NCBI GenBank assembly: GCA_029261815.1
Contig: JAJDAQ010000026.1
Span: forward strand, 1 to 64,000
Direction: 5' to 3'
DNA: 64,000 bases
DNA from: Deltaproteobacteria bacterium
GTDB taxonomy: Bacteria; Myxococcota_A; UBA9160; UBA6930
Made by a program: the position numbers and the translations under genes. Every line of letters begins with the position of its first letter. Position 1 is the stretch's first letter. Below the pieces are notes generated by a model. It saw only the letters and a program-made list of their open reading frames with translations, had not been told where the DNA came from and did no database searches. Below, one piece after another: positions 26,832-36,208 of this stretch.

Positions 26832-27442
26832 GCGACATCCTTGCCCAGCTCGAAGAGAATGCCGTGGATCGCGTGCGCGAGATCACGAGCATTGGCGCCG
26901 GTCACGCAGCGAACGCGTTGGCAGACCTGGTCGGAACCACTTGCGAGATGCGCGTTCCACAGGTGCGTCTGCTCCCGGCCGAACGGATCGATGCGCCGTT
27001 CATGGTCGATCCGAGCGACGGAGACGGTCGAGAGCCGGTTGGCATCTTCTTCGAGATCGAAGGCGGCTACGACGGCGTTGTCGGCCTGTTGTTCCCGGCT
27101 TCAACCTGCGGCCGGATGATCGAGATCCTCACCGGTCTGCCGCCCGAGGACAGCAGCCTCGAGACGGTCCAGTCCGCACTTCGAGAAGTCGGCAATATCC
27201 TCGTTTCACACGTGGCGAACGCGATCAGTGGCACGCTCGGCGTCGCCGTCCTGCCGTCGGTTCCGGTCCTGGCCATGGAGAACGCGTCGCAGGCACTGGC
27301 GGCAATCCTGTCCGCGCGTCTCAGCGCCGGCCCGGCGCTGCGCGTCGAAACCGAGATTACCGACCGGACGCGCTCCGTTCGGGGTGTGATGGTCTTCGTG
27401 CCCGATCACTTCGATCGCGTCGCTCACGCACCAGGCTTCTGA
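26828..27442 (+). CDS. cheC: CheC-type CheY-P phosphatase
   Basis: 204 residues with the duplicated CheC layout. The second phosphatase motif is intact (S116-xxx-E120-xx-N123 in QSALREVGNILVSHVANAIS). In the first (D14-xxx-E18-xx-S21, DRVREITSIGAGHAANAL) the key Asn is replaced by Ser, so probably only one active site works. CheC removes phosphate from CheY. ATG overlaps the cheA stop. There is no cheR, cheB or cheD in this operon. Confidence 0.83.
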   Translation: MSDILAQLEENAVDRVREITSIGAGHAANALADLVGTTCEMRVPQVRLLPAERIDAPFMVDPSDGDGREPVGIFFEIEGGYDGVVGLLFPASTCGRMIEILTGLPPEDSSLETVQSALREVGNILVSHVANAISGTLGVAVLPSVPVLAMENASQALAAILSARLSAGPALRVETEITDRTRSVRGVMVFVPDHFDRVAHAPGF

Positions 27443-27454
27443 TAGCCTCGGCGC

Positions 27455-28204
27455 GTGGAACGAGAACAGATCCGCGCACTGCTTGCCTCGGTCCAGCGCG
27501 GCGAAACCGAGCTGGACGAGGCTCTTGAGGACCTCGCTCGACCGCCCTTTGTCGACACTGGAGACGGTCGTGTCGATCTCCATCGGGCTCTGCGGATGGG
27601 GCTCCCGGAGATCATCTACGGTCCGGGGAAGACGCCGGAGCAGATCGTCCAGATCGTCCGCGCGCTACGCGAGCATGGTCAGTCCGCGCTCGCGACACGG
27701 ATCGACCCCGACCCGGCCGCACAGGTCCTCGCGGTCCTTCCCGAGGGAGAATACATCGCGGACGCGCGGCTCCTCTGGTTCGGCCCCGCGGAAGTTCCCG
27801 TGCAAGGCCGGGGCACGATCGCCGTCGTTTGCGCAGGAACGTCGGATCTTCCCGTTGCGCGGGAGGCGGCTGAAGTGGCGCGCCGTTTCGGAAACAAGGT
27901 CGAGATGCTCGTCGACGTCGGCGTCGCGGGTCTCCACCGCCTATTGGCTTCCACCGAAGTGATTCGCAGCGCCCAGGTATTGATCGTCGTGGCCGGAATG
28001 GAGGGCGCGTTGCCCTCAGTGGTCGGGGGATTGGTGGACAAGCCCGTCATCGCGGTTCCGACGAGTGTCGGTTATGGCGCCTCGTTAGGCGGTGTCGCTG
28101 CGCTGCTCGGCATGTTGAATAGCTGCGCCTCGAACGTGGCGGTCGTGAACATCGACAACGGTTTCGGCGCTGCCACGGTCGCGACACTCATCAATCGGAG
28201 CTGA
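27455..28204 (+). CDS. larB: LarB, nickel-pincer cofactor biosynthesis
   Basis: 249 residues. The first ~85 are the LarB-specific N-terminus (GLPEIIYGPGKTPEQIVQIV); the rest is the PurE/AIR-carboxylase-like fold (VVCAGTSDLPVAREAAEVA, VAGMEGALPSVVGGL, PTSVGYGASLGGVAALLGML). LarB carboxylates and hydrolyses nicotinic acid adenine dinucleotide, the first step to the nickel-pincer nucleotide used by lactate racemase-type enzymes. GTG start 12 bases after cheC. larC follows 1 base after the stop; larE and larA are not in the window. Confidence 0.92.
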   Translation: MEREQIRALLASVQRGETELDEALEDLARPPFVDTGDGRVDLHRALRMGLPEIIYGPGKTPEQIVQIVRALREHGQSALATRIDPDPAAQVLAVLPEGEYIADARLLWFGPAEVPVQGRGTIAVVCAGTSDLPVAREAAEVARRFGNKVEMLVDVGVAGLHRLLASTEVIRSAQVLIVVAGMEGALPSVVGGLVDKPVIAVPTSVGYGASLGGVAALLGMLNSCASNVAVVNIDNGFGAATVATLINRS

Positions 28205-28205
28205 C

Positions 28206-29465
28206 GTGGCACCTGCACGACGCAAGCGGCAGCTCCCGGCGGGAGGTCGGCGACTCCACCTCGATACGTTCTCGGGCGCTGCCGGGAACATGTTCCTGGC
28301 GGCCCTCCTGGACGCCGGCCTTTCGAGAAAGGAACTCACGGCGGGCCTCGCCGGACTGGGCGTTCCGCACAAGCTTCGGGTCAGTCAGGTGAAGCGCGGA
28401 GCCCTCGCGGCGAAGTATCTCGAGGTGATCGAGCCGAAGACCAAGGCGAAGTCCCACTCCGGTCACGCAACAGGTCACCGCCATTCCCACGGCCATGGGG
28501 GCCACCGCCACTACGCCCACATCCGGAAGTTGCTCGACGACGCGGATTTGAAGCCCGCCGTTCGTGACCGCGCCCAGGCGATCTTCGCCGCCCTCGCCGA
28601 AGCGGAGTCAAAGGTTCACGGCATTCCCGTCGAGAAGGTGCATTTCCACGAAGTCGGCGCCGTCGACGCGATTGTCGACATCACGGGCGCCGCAATCGCG
28701 ATCGATGCCCTGGGGATTTCTCACGTCACCGCGACACCGTTGGCACTCGGTCACGGAACTGTCGAAACCGAGCACGGACGACTCCCGCTTCCGGCGCCCG
28801 CGACACTCGAACTCCTGAAAGGGTTGCCCACGGTCCCGGCCGACGTGGCTTGGGAGACCGTGACGCCCACCGGAGCTGCGATCCTGCGCGTGATCGTGGA
28901 CGAATGGCGGCCACTGCCCGCGCTGACGGTCGAGGCGATCGGACATGGTGCCGGCAATGATCGGCCCGGACCCATGCCAAACGTGCTGCGCGCGGTGCTC
29001 GGTCACGACAGTGTGCTCGCGGCCGATCGCGTGGTCTGTCTCGAAGCCAACCTGGACGACTTCGTGCCCGAACACTTCGACCACGTGATGGCTCGGCTCT
29101 ACGAGGCCGGCGCGCTCGATGTTTCGCTTCAACACCTGCAGATGAAGAAGAGTCGGCCGGGCTTTCTGCTGCGCGTGGTGGGCCGGCCGCATGACCGCCA
29201 GGATCTTGCCGCTCGCATCTTGTCCGAGACCTCGTCGCTGGGTGTGCGGATCCAGGAGATGGACCGGCTCGTGCTGCCCCGCGAGATTCGCAAGGTCGAG
29301 ACTGCCTACGGTCGGATCGCGGTGAAGTTCTCGGTCCGGCCGAACGGCGCGACGGAAGTCTCGGCCGAGTTCGACGACTGCCGGAAGGCGGCGACCCGTG
29401 CCGATGCCCCGCTGCGCGATGTGATCCGCGTGGCCGAGGACGCGGCGCGGCGAACGTTGGGCTGA
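28206..29465 (+). CDS. larC: LarC, nickel insertion protein
   Basis: 419 residues as one continuous frame. The N-terminal motif LHLDTFSGAAGNMFLAALLD is the LarC/DUF111 signature; a His-rich stretch at about 83-106 (HRHSHGHGGHRHYAH) is a plausible nickel store. Later EANLDDFVPEHFDHVMARLY and MKKSRPGFLLRVV belong to the C-terminal domain. LarC uses CTP to insert nickel into the pincer nucleotide. In Lactiplantibacillus plantarum larC is read through a frameshift; here no shift is needed. Stop lies 33 bases before the histone promoter. Confidence 0.93.
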   Translation: MAPARRKRQLPAGGRRLHLDTFSGAAGNMFLAALLDAGLSRKELTAGLAGLGVPHKLRVSQVKRGALAAKYLEVIEPKTKAKSHSGHATGHRHSHGHGGHRHYAHIRKLLDDADLKPAVRDRAQAIFAALAEAESKVHGIPVEKVHFHEVGAVDAIVDITGAAIAIDALGISHVTATPLALGHGTVETEHGRLPLPAPATLELLKGLPTVPADVAWETVTPTGAAILRVIVDEWRPLPALTVEAIGHGAGNDRPGPMPNVLRAVLGHDSVLAADRVVCLEANLDDFVPEHFDHVMARLYEAGALDVSLQHLQMKKSRPGFLLRVVGRPHDRQDLAARILSETSSLGVRIQEMDRLVLPREIRKVETAYGRIAVKFSVRPNGATEVSAEFDDCRKAATRADAPLRDVIRVAEDAARRTLG

Positions 29466-29497
29466 ATTCCACCCGCCCGCGGCCGCCAACTGTCCGA

Positions 29498-29527
29498 TTG
29501 ACAACGTCCCACGTTCCCCCTTAGGCT
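29498..29527 (+). promoter_or_regulatory. Strong promoter of the histone gene
   Basis: TTGACA (29498-29503, perfect -35), an 18-base spacer and TAGGCT (29522-29527). A GAGGAGGA ribosome site at 29542-29549 follows just before the ATG at 29553. This is the closest match to consensus in the window and suggests high expression from a short leader. Confidence 0.7.
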
Positions 29528-29552
29528 CGACCCACAAGGGTGAGGAGGAACC

Positions 29553-29765
29553 ATGGCTGATCTACCGAACGCAGTTGTGAAGCGTCTGATCGCGAAGCAC
29601 AGTGATGGGATGCGCGTCTCTGGCGGCGCCATCGATGTCGCCGTCGTCGCGGCCGAGGACTACGTGGGGCGCCTTGCGCGCGAAGCCCATGCGTCCGCGG
29701 TGGCAGACAAACGCAAGACGATCATGGAAGGCGACATCGACAAGGCCAAAGCCAAGCTCGGCTAG
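29553..29765 (+). CDS. Bacterial histone-fold protein, 70 aa
   Basis: The whole protein is one histone fold. It aligns almost without gaps to archaeal HMfB: LP at 4-5, R11, RVS at 21-23 (HMfB R19-V20-S21), central helix about 25-51, RKT at 54-56 (HMfB R52-K53-T54) and D61, which keeps the R-D salt-bridge spacing of 7. Helix 3 runs about 58-68. Related short histones are known in Bdellovibrio and Leptospira. It should bind DNA as a dimer, but whether it wraps, bends or coats DNA cannot be read from sequence. It is monocistronic, with a strong promoter, AGGAGG ribosome site and a 14-bp-stem terminator, fitting an abundant chromatin protein. Confidence 0.88.
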   Translation: MADLPNAVVKRLIAKHSDGMRVSGGAIDVAVVAAEDYVGRLAREAHASAVADKRKTIMEGDIDKAKAKLG

Positions 29766-29794
29766 CGCGACTTTCCAGATCGAGATCCAACGAA

Positions 29795-29831
29795 AAACGC
29801 CCCGGAGCCTTTGCTCCGGGGCGTTTGTTCT
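29795..29831 (+). terminator. Intrinsic terminator of the histone gene
   Basis: AAACGCCCCGGAGC (29795-29808) pairs perfectly with GCTCCGGGGCGTTT (29813-29826) around a CTTT loop, followed by GTTCTTT. A 14-bp stem starting 30 bases after the stop. The A-rich 5' flank could let it work in both directions, also ending groEL transcripts. Confidence 0.88.
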
Positions 29832-29935
29832 TTGAGATGCTGGGCCGTCTGGCGCCCGGCGTGAACGCCAGGAAACCAGTGCGCCTCTCCAAGTTGCTGC
29901 CGTGAGGTGCCCAGTCGCACCCCCCGTTCGCACTT

Positions 29936-30045
29936 GCGTTCACGACCCCTCGGAAATGCGCGAGGGGCGTCAGCCCCACGCGTTCCGAGCCGCGTTCGCG
30001 ACCCCGCCGAAATGTGCGAGGGGCGAAGCCCCTCGCGTTCGGCGT

Positions 30046-30046
<1 letters not shown>
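29936..30046. repeat. Tandem imperfect repeat with hairpins, downstream of groEL
   Basis: Two copies of a 56-base unit, 29936-29991 and 29992-30046, each beginning GCGTTC(A/G)CGACCCC and containing GCGAGGGGCG. Copy 2 holds a perfect hairpin CGAGGGGC-GAA-GCCCCTCG at 30017-30035; copy 1 has lost part of its right arm. It directly follows the groEL stop (minus strand) and may act as a terminator or mRNA stabiliser. The phrase looks like a dispersed extragenic palindromic repeat, but no other copy is in this window. Confidence 0.6.
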
Positions 30047-31704
<1,658 letters not shown>

Positions 31705-31992
31705 TTATTCGATGATGCCGAGGACATCGTCCTCGCGGATGATGAGGTGCTCGTTGCCGTCGAGGTTGACCTCGGTGCCGGCGTACTTGCTGAAGAGGAC
31801 CTTGTCCCCCTTCTTTACGTCGAGCGGCTGAACCTTGCCGTCGTCGGTGGTGCGGCCGTTGCCAACGGCCACGACCTTGCCCTCCTGGGGCTTTTCCTTG
31901 GCCGAGTCGGGGATGATGATCCCACCGGCCGTCGTCGATTCTTCCTCGACGCGCTGGACGAGAATGCGGTCACCAAGGGGACGGATGCTCAT
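31705..31992 (-). CDS. groES: Co-chaperonin GroES
   Basis: 95 residues. [20 protein letters not shown], the mobile loop around [19 protein letters not shown] and the final [20 protein letters not shown], then EDDVLGIIE are all present. ATG at 31992 was chosen from homology and GGAGG about 12 bases upstream; a longer open frame upstream is not coding. First gene of groES-groEL, with a degenerate CIRCE about 165 bases upstream. Confidence 0.97.
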   Translation of the reverse strand: MSIRPLGDRILVQRVEEESTTAGGIIIPDSAKEKPQEGKVVAVGNGRTTDDGKVQPLDVKKGDKVLFSKYAGTEVNLDGNEHLIIREDDVLGIIE

Positions 31993-32154
31993 GGATCCGG
32001 AACCTCCAATATGGTTTGGATGGAGTGCTCGGACAGGACCGCCCCACGCCGTGGAGGAGGAGGCGTTCCCGATCAGGACACTGCGGGTTTGTAGGGCCGG
32101 GCGGCGGCCTCCAGGTCCCGTCGAATCGGCGGGATCCCGGGGTCGTCTACCCGT

Positions 32155-32181
32155 TTGGCACTCCAAGGCGGGTTCTGCCAA
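32155..32181. promoter_or_regulatory. Degenerate CIRCE-like HrcA operator upstream of groES
   Basis: TTGGCACTC (32155-32163), 9 bases, TTCTGCCAA (32173-32181). The consensus CIRCE is TTAGCACTC-N9-GAGTGCTAA; the left arm matches 8/9 and the right 5/9, with the outer six bases of each arm perfectly complementary and at exact CIRCE spacing. HrcA is encoded at 12512. It lies in the 334-base groES-lexA divergent region, on the groES side. Confidence 0.4.
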
Positions 32182-32273
32182 GGACGTGCCGAGAGCTGCG
32201 CAGGGTATCGTGATCCCGAGGTGGGTCAAGGTGATCGGGCGTCTGCTGCCGATTCACGGATGTCGCGTTTCAC

Positions 32274-32302
32274 TTGACTTTCGCCTGTGGTTGGCGAATC
32301 TC
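32274..32302 (+). promoter_or_regulatory. lexA promoter with internal dyad (candidate LexA box)
   Basis: TTGACT (32274-32279) is a good -35; 17 bases on lies AATCTC, a weak -10. Between them TTCGCC (32280-32285) and GGCGAA (32293-32298) form a perfect dyad with a 7-base centre, ideally placed for a repressor to block RNA polymerase. LexA usually represses itself, so this is the best operator candidate; its sequence differs from the E. coli and Gram-positive SOS boxes. Confidence 0.45.
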
Positions 32303-32325
32303 GGGCGAAAGCAGCGGAGGACCCT

Positions 32326-32937
32326 GTGGCGCTTACCAAGCGACAGCGAGAAGTCTACGAGTTCATCAAGCAGTTCATCGAGGCGAAGGGCTATTCGCCC
32401 AGCCTCGAGGAAATCTGCTCCCACTTCGGTTTGTCCTCGGTGGCCACCGTTCACAAGCACGTCCAACACCTGGTCGAGAAGGGCCTGCTCCGAAAGGGCT
32501 GGAATCGTTCTCGCTCGGTGGAGCCGCTGCCGGACGAGCCTTCCGCCACCGCGTCCGCGATGGAACTGCCGCTTCTCGGCACCGTCGCCGCCGGCGCCCT
32601 CCATGAGGCGATCGAGCAGACGGGCGAAAGTGTCACGGTCCCGCGCGAGATGATCGGTCGTGGTGAGTCCTACGTGCTCCAGGTGCGTGGCGACTCGATG
32701 ATCGAGGACCACATCCAGGACGGTGACTACGTCGTCGTAGAGCGGCGGGAAGAGGCCCGCAACGGCGAGACCGTCGTGGCGCTGGTCCGAGGCGCAGAGG
32801 CGACGCTGAAGAAGTTCTACAAGCGTGGCGCGAAGGTCGTTCTCGAGCCCGCAAATCAGGCGCTTCGTCCGATCGAAGTCGCCGCCCAGGACGTACAGGT
32901 CCGCGGCGTCGTCCGAGGGTTGCTTCGGCAGTATTAG
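32326..32937 (+). CDS. lexA: LexA repressor
   Basis: 203 residues. The N-terminal winged HTH (about 4-65: LTKRQREVYEFIKQFIEAKG, then EICSHFGLSSVATVHKHVQH), the self-cleavage site A89-G90 (GTVAAGALHEA), catalytic S124 (VRGDSMIEDHIQDGDYV) and K162 (EATLKKFY) are intact, so RecA-stimulated autocleavage is expected. GTG 32326 was chosen because GGAGG lies 5 bases upstream and LexA proteins start at ALTKRQ; an in-frame GTG at 32287 falls inside the promoter dyad. Confidence 0.95.
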   Translation: MALTKRQREVYEFIKQFIEAKGYSPSLEEICSHFGLSSVATVHKHVQHLVEKGLLRKGWNRSRSVEPLPDEPSATASAMELPLLGTVAAGALHEAIEQTGESVTVPREMIGRGESYVLQVRGDSMIEDHIQDGDYVVVERREEARNGETVVALVRGAEATLKKFYKRGAKVVLEPANQALRPIEVAAQDVQVRGVVRGLLRQY

Positions 32938-32975
32938 GCCCGCACCGCTCCAAGACTCCGCCGGCCCAAGGGTCC

Positions 32976-33003
32976 TTGACCGCGTCCGGCCCCTGGCTAG
33001 GCT
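32976..33003 (+). promoter_or_regulatory. Candidate folE promoter
   Basis: TTGACC (32976-32981), a 16-base spacer and TAGGCT (32998-33003), about 35 bases before folE. The -10 is identical to that of the histone gene. Confidence 0.5.
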
Positions 33004-33038
33004 CGATCTCCCCCTGAGCGCGCTGGAGCCCACTACTC

Positions 33039-33620
33039 ATGAGCGATTCCCCGGACCCGATCGAGCACCACGTCCGCGCGATCCTGCAGGAGGTTGGGGA
33101 GGATCCCGATCGCGACGGGCTTCAGCGGACCCCGCTGCGCGTTGCGAAGTCACTCCGTTTCCTGACGAAGGGATACGACCAGGATCCCGAGACGCTGTTG
33201 AACGGTGCCCTATTCGACGTGACCTACGACGAGATGGTGCTCGTGAAGGACATCGGGTTCTACAGCCAGTGTGAGCACCACATGCTGCCGTTCTTCGGGC
33301 GAGCCCACGTTGGCTACATCCCGAACGGCAAGGTCGTGGGTCTCTCGAAGATTCCGCGTCTGGTCGAGATGTTCGGCCGTCGACTCCAGGTCCAGGAACG
33401 TCTGACGAGCGAGGTCGCGCAGACGATCGACGAGGTTCTGAAGCCGAAGGGCGTCGGTGTGGTCATCGAGGCGGTTCACCTGTGCATGATGATGCGCGGG
33501 GTGGAGCAGCAGAACTCGTTCACCATCACCAGTTCGTTGAAGGGATCGTTCCAGGAGGACGCCAAGACCCGGTCCGAGTTCATGGAACTGATCAAGCACC
33601 GTAAGGACTCGTTCGCGTAG
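33039..33620 (+). CDS. folE: GTP cyclohydrolase I (type IA)
   Basis: 193 residues. The zinc and active-site segment is [20 protein letters not shown], followed by [20 protein letters not shown] and the C-terminal zinc Cys in [12 protein letters not shown]. It makes dihydroneopterin triphosphate from GTP, the entry step of folate synthesis. ATG 33039 follows the promoter closely. It stands alone; a long inverted repeat follows its stop by 44 bases. Confidence 0.96.
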   Translation: MSDSPDPIEHHVRAILQEVGEDPDRDGLQRTPLRVAKSLRFLTKGYDQDPETLLNGALFDVTYDEMVLVKDIGFYSQCEHHMLPFFGRAHVGYIPNGKVVGLSKIPRLVEMFGRRLQVQERLTSEVAQTIDEVLKPKGVGVVIEAVHLCMMMRGVEQQNSFTITSSLKGSFQEDAKTRSEFMELIKHRKDSFA

Positions 33621-33663
33621 AGCGCCGTCACTCCGCAGACCTGCGTTGAGACATCGAGGCACC

Positions 33664-33778
33664 GGCGGAGCAGGCCTGGCTTCCGGCCGGCGAATGGCTC
33701 GCTACAGACGTTTCCTCGTGACACCAGGGAATTTGGCTGCGCTTTACTTCGCCGGCCGGAAGCCAGGCCCGCTCCGCC
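33664..33778. repeat. Long inverted repeat after folE, 31-bp arms
   Basis: Arms 33664-33694 and 33748-33778 are complementary at 30 of 31 positions (left starts GGCGGAGCAGGCC, right ends GGCCCGCTCCGCC), with a 53-base loop. There is no U tract, so a simple terminator is unlikely. The size suits a miniature inverted-repeat element or an old palindromic insertion; no target duplication was found by eye. Confidence 0.75.
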
Positions 33779-34099
33779 TCCACGGTGGTTGTGGGGGGGA
33801 GGGGCGGGCGATTGGGCCGAACTGCGCTTGCCTTGGGGTGAACGCGGGGAGTACGGGGACAGGTTGGACATTCCGGGCAGCGTGCAGACACTTCCTGGTG
33901 ACGATGGGAAGGACCCATTGGGGGCGATCCCACGTCGTTCTCGTGGATACGCGCTCGGCTTCACGCGTGCGCATGACGCGGTGTTTCAGGGGGCAGACCG
34001 ACCGGTTTGGCGCGCCGCGTCAGACGGAATCCGCAACTTTCGGTGTAAGAACCCGCAATTCCATAGGAAATTTCTTCTCTCGGAGCGTCAAAAAAGGTC
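33779..34099. other. Gene-free stretch with a short repeated segment
   Basis: No supportable gene on either strand. A 26-27-base phrase, CAGAC(G/A)(T/C)TTCCT(C/G)GTGAC followed by (A/G)GGGAA, occurs inside the loop of the preceding inverted repeat (33705-33731) and again at 33885-33910, which suggests a partial duplication of the same element. G runs occur around 33792-33804. The end (34040-34095) is AT-richer and leads into the rpoD promoter. Confidence 0.4.
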
Positions 34100-34128
34100 T
34101 TGTATCGGTTCTGCATCCGTCATACCCT
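34100..34128 (+). promoter_or_regulatory. Candidate promoter for the rpoD leader
   Basis: TTGTAT (34100-34105), a 17-base spacer and TACCCT (34123-34128). It lies in a locally AT-rich patch about 490 bases before the rpoD start, which implies a very long 5' leader or a separate RNA. Confidence 0.5.
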
Positions 34129-34134
34129 CGGGTC

Positions 34135-34614
34135 CATTGGAGGCACTGAGGTGTCGGAGCGGCTCCCTCCAGGCTGTTCCAGGCAATAGAGCGCTCTAGA
34201 GGTGAGTAGTCGAAAGGTTCTGCTGCGCTGCGTCGCAGCCCCGTCCACCGAAAGGACCCCGGGAACCGGGGCCGGTCGGGCCGGTTCGATGAGTTCGAGA
34301 GAACTCGGATGAATGCGGCGGGGACGGAGAGGGTCGACACCCGTGAGCCCCGGCTCGGCACATCGAGAGTGGGCAGACATCTCACGGAACCACCGGACGG
34401 GGGTAGCCGGAAGGTTTCGAAGCGCGCCTGCGGAGTCCGCCGATCGGCGGGAACCAAGGACGCCCCCAAGCAACAAAAGAAGCAGCCCGTAGGCCTGCAC
34501 GAGCCATGACCCGGAAAGACCGGGCAACTTCGGCACGGCGGGACCACCGGTGAGGCCAGACGCACGGAGCAGGAATTTCCTGTCCGGAAGCCATCTGGAT
34601 TGCAAGGAGAAGAG
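34135..34614 (+). other. Structured long leader of rpoD or unassigned ncRNA
   Basis: About 480 gene-free bases full of stable hairpins: palindrome TAGAGCGCTCTA (34187-34198), CCCCGG-GAA-CCGGGG (34257-34271), GAGTTC-GAGA-GAACTC with a GNRA loop (34291-34306), GAGC-CCCG-GCTC near 34345 and CCCGG-AAAGA-CCGGG (34510-34524). A promoter precedes it and no terminator separates it from rpoD. It lacks the conserved cores of RNase P RNA, tmRNA, SRP RNA and 6S RNA that I can recognise. It could be a regulatory leader sensing growth or temperature; this is inference. Confidence 0.4.
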
Positions 34615-36174
34615 ATGTTCCCGAAGGATCTCTCGATCGAAGAACGGCGCAAGAAGACCTGGCGCCGAATCGCGCCGGGTAACGAACTCGGAGCCGAAAC
34701 CGATGCGGCCGCGGTCAAGAACCCGCGCAGCATTGGCGGCGTCCGCGTCGACCCGAAGCGCCTCAACACGACCACGGAATCCCAGCGCTCGAGCGAGCGC
34801 GGTGCCTTGGTCTCGTACTTCCGCGACATCGCTGAAATCCCGACGCTCAAGAAGGAGGAGGAAGTCCTCCTCGCCAAGGAGATCGAGGCAGCTGTGCTGG
34901 CGTTCCGAGAGGGCATGGTCGCCGTGCCGTGGACGTCGATGGAAGCCGTCCGGATCTGGCGTGGCCTGAAGTCAGAAAATCGGGCCACCGGCAAGATGTG
35001 CGAAAGCTTTGGCTCGGGTTCGCCCGAGGGGCAGGACCTGGGCGCCGTCATCGACGGCATCCTGGGAAAGATCGACGCCCAACTCGAGAAGCGCGCGAAG
35101 GCCGAGAACGAGCACAACCACGACGCTGTCATCCGTCACGAAAAGCGGGCGGCCAAGTTCCTCAAGGAAGCCGACCTGTCGATGCAGCTCCTCGCGCGCA
35201 TGCGCAAGGGTCTGTCCGACCTGCGCGGTGACACCGCCAAGGCACGGCGTCGCGTTGCGGCCCTCGAAGCCAACAAGCGGCCGCCGACCACGGCGTCGGG
35301 CAAGGCACGTCGCATCGCCGACCTCGAAAAATGGCGCAACCGGCTGGTTGAGGTCGAAGGTGAAGTGGGTCTCGACCCCGAGGCCTTCCTCGCCCAGATG
35401 AACAAGATCGACGACGAGTGGGATCGGCTGAACGAGGTCAAGAACGTCTTCGTCCAGCACAACCTGAAGCTCGTGGTCGCGATCGCCAAGGACTTCCGCA
35501 ACATGGGAATTCCGTTCCAGGATCTGATCCAGGAAGGAAACATCGGCCTCATTCGTGCGGTCGAGAAGTTCGAGTACGAACGCGGGCACAAGTTCTCGAC
35601 GTACGCTGTGTGGTGGATCCGCCAGGCGCTGATCCGCGCCATCCAGAACCACTCGCGCACGATTCGGATTCCGTCCCACGTGCATGACACGCTGCTCAAG
35701 TACTACCGGGCGTTCAACGCGCTCGAGAAGAAGCTTGGCCGAGAGCCCACGACCCGCGAAATCGCGGAGACGATGAGCATCGAGGTCGAGCGCGCCGAGC
35801 AGCTGCAGCGCATGGTGCGCGAGCCGGTGAGCCTCGAGAAGGACGTGCCCGGCACGGACTCGAAGAAGGTCAAGGACATCGTGGCCGACACGAATCCGAT
35901 CTCGCCCCAGGCGGGACTGGACCACGCCCGGCTCGAAATGGCCAGCGACGTGTCGATCGCCCAGCTCTGCGAACGCGAGCGCAACATCCTGCGCTGGCGC
36001 TTCGGCCTGAAGGGCGAGCGCGAGCACACGCTGGAAGAAATCGGCGGCAAGCTCGGCCTGTCGCGCGAGCGCGTCCGCCAGCTCGAAGCCCGTGCCCTCA
36101 CGAAGCTCCGGAACTCGGAGAATCGCGACCGGCTCGAAGCCTTCGCGCTGGAGCCCCACGCCCTGGTGGACTGA
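34615..36174 (+). CDS. rpoD: RNA polymerase sigma factor RpoD/SigA-type
   Basis: 519 residues. Region 1.2 is at about 65-100 ([20 protein letters not shown]), followed by a ~190-residue non-conserved region. Region 2 has [20 protein letters not shown] and the -10-reading [17 protein letters not shown]; region 3 and region 4.2 ([20 protein letters not shown]) follow. Region 1.1 is missing: the N-terminus is only ~60 residues, Arg/Lys-rich and low in complexity. The large non-conserved region favours a primary sigma, but a group-2 paralogue cannot be excluded. ATG 34615 has AAGGAGA 4-10 bases upstream. Confidence 0.85.
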   Translation: MFPKDLSIEERRKKTWRRIAPGNELGAETDAAAVKNPRSIGGVRVDPKRLNTTTESQRSSERGALVSYFRDIAEIPTLKKEEEVLLAKEIEAAVLAFREGMVAVPWTSMEAVRIWRGLKSENRATGKMCESFGSGSPEGQDLGAVIDGILGKIDAQLEKRAKAENEHNHDAVIRHEKRAAKFLKEADLSMQLLARMRKGLSDLRGDTAKARRRVAALEANKRPPTTASGKARRIADLEKWRNRLVEVEGEVGLDPEAFLAQMNKIDDEWDRLNEVKNVFVQHNLKLVVAIAKDFRNMGIPFQDLIQEGNIGLIRAVEKFEYERGHKFSTYAVWWIRQALIRAIQNHSRTIRIPSHVHDTLLKYYRAFNALEKKLGREPTTREIAETMSIEVERAEQLQRMVREPVSLEKDVPGTDSKKVKDIVADTNPISPQAGLDHARLEMASDVSIAQLCERERNILRWRFGLKGEREHTLEEIGGKLGLSRERVRQLEARALTKLRNSENRDRLEAFALEPHALVD

Positions 36175-36208
36175 TCGTCCTCCGAAGCGAGGGCCTAGGC
36201 CCAACTAG

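Noticed and set aside
32017..32030. Second CIRCE arm (GGAGTGCTC) close to groES
   Set aside because: Only one half-site; no partner arm at 9-base spacing.
34135..34614. RNase P RNA, tmRNA or another known large ncRNA upstream of rpoD
   Set aside because: The conserved cores (GAGGAAAGTCC and ACAGAA...GGCTTA for RNase P; tRNA-like ends and tag frame for tmRNA; GGAAGGAAGCAGCC for SRP RNA) are not present.
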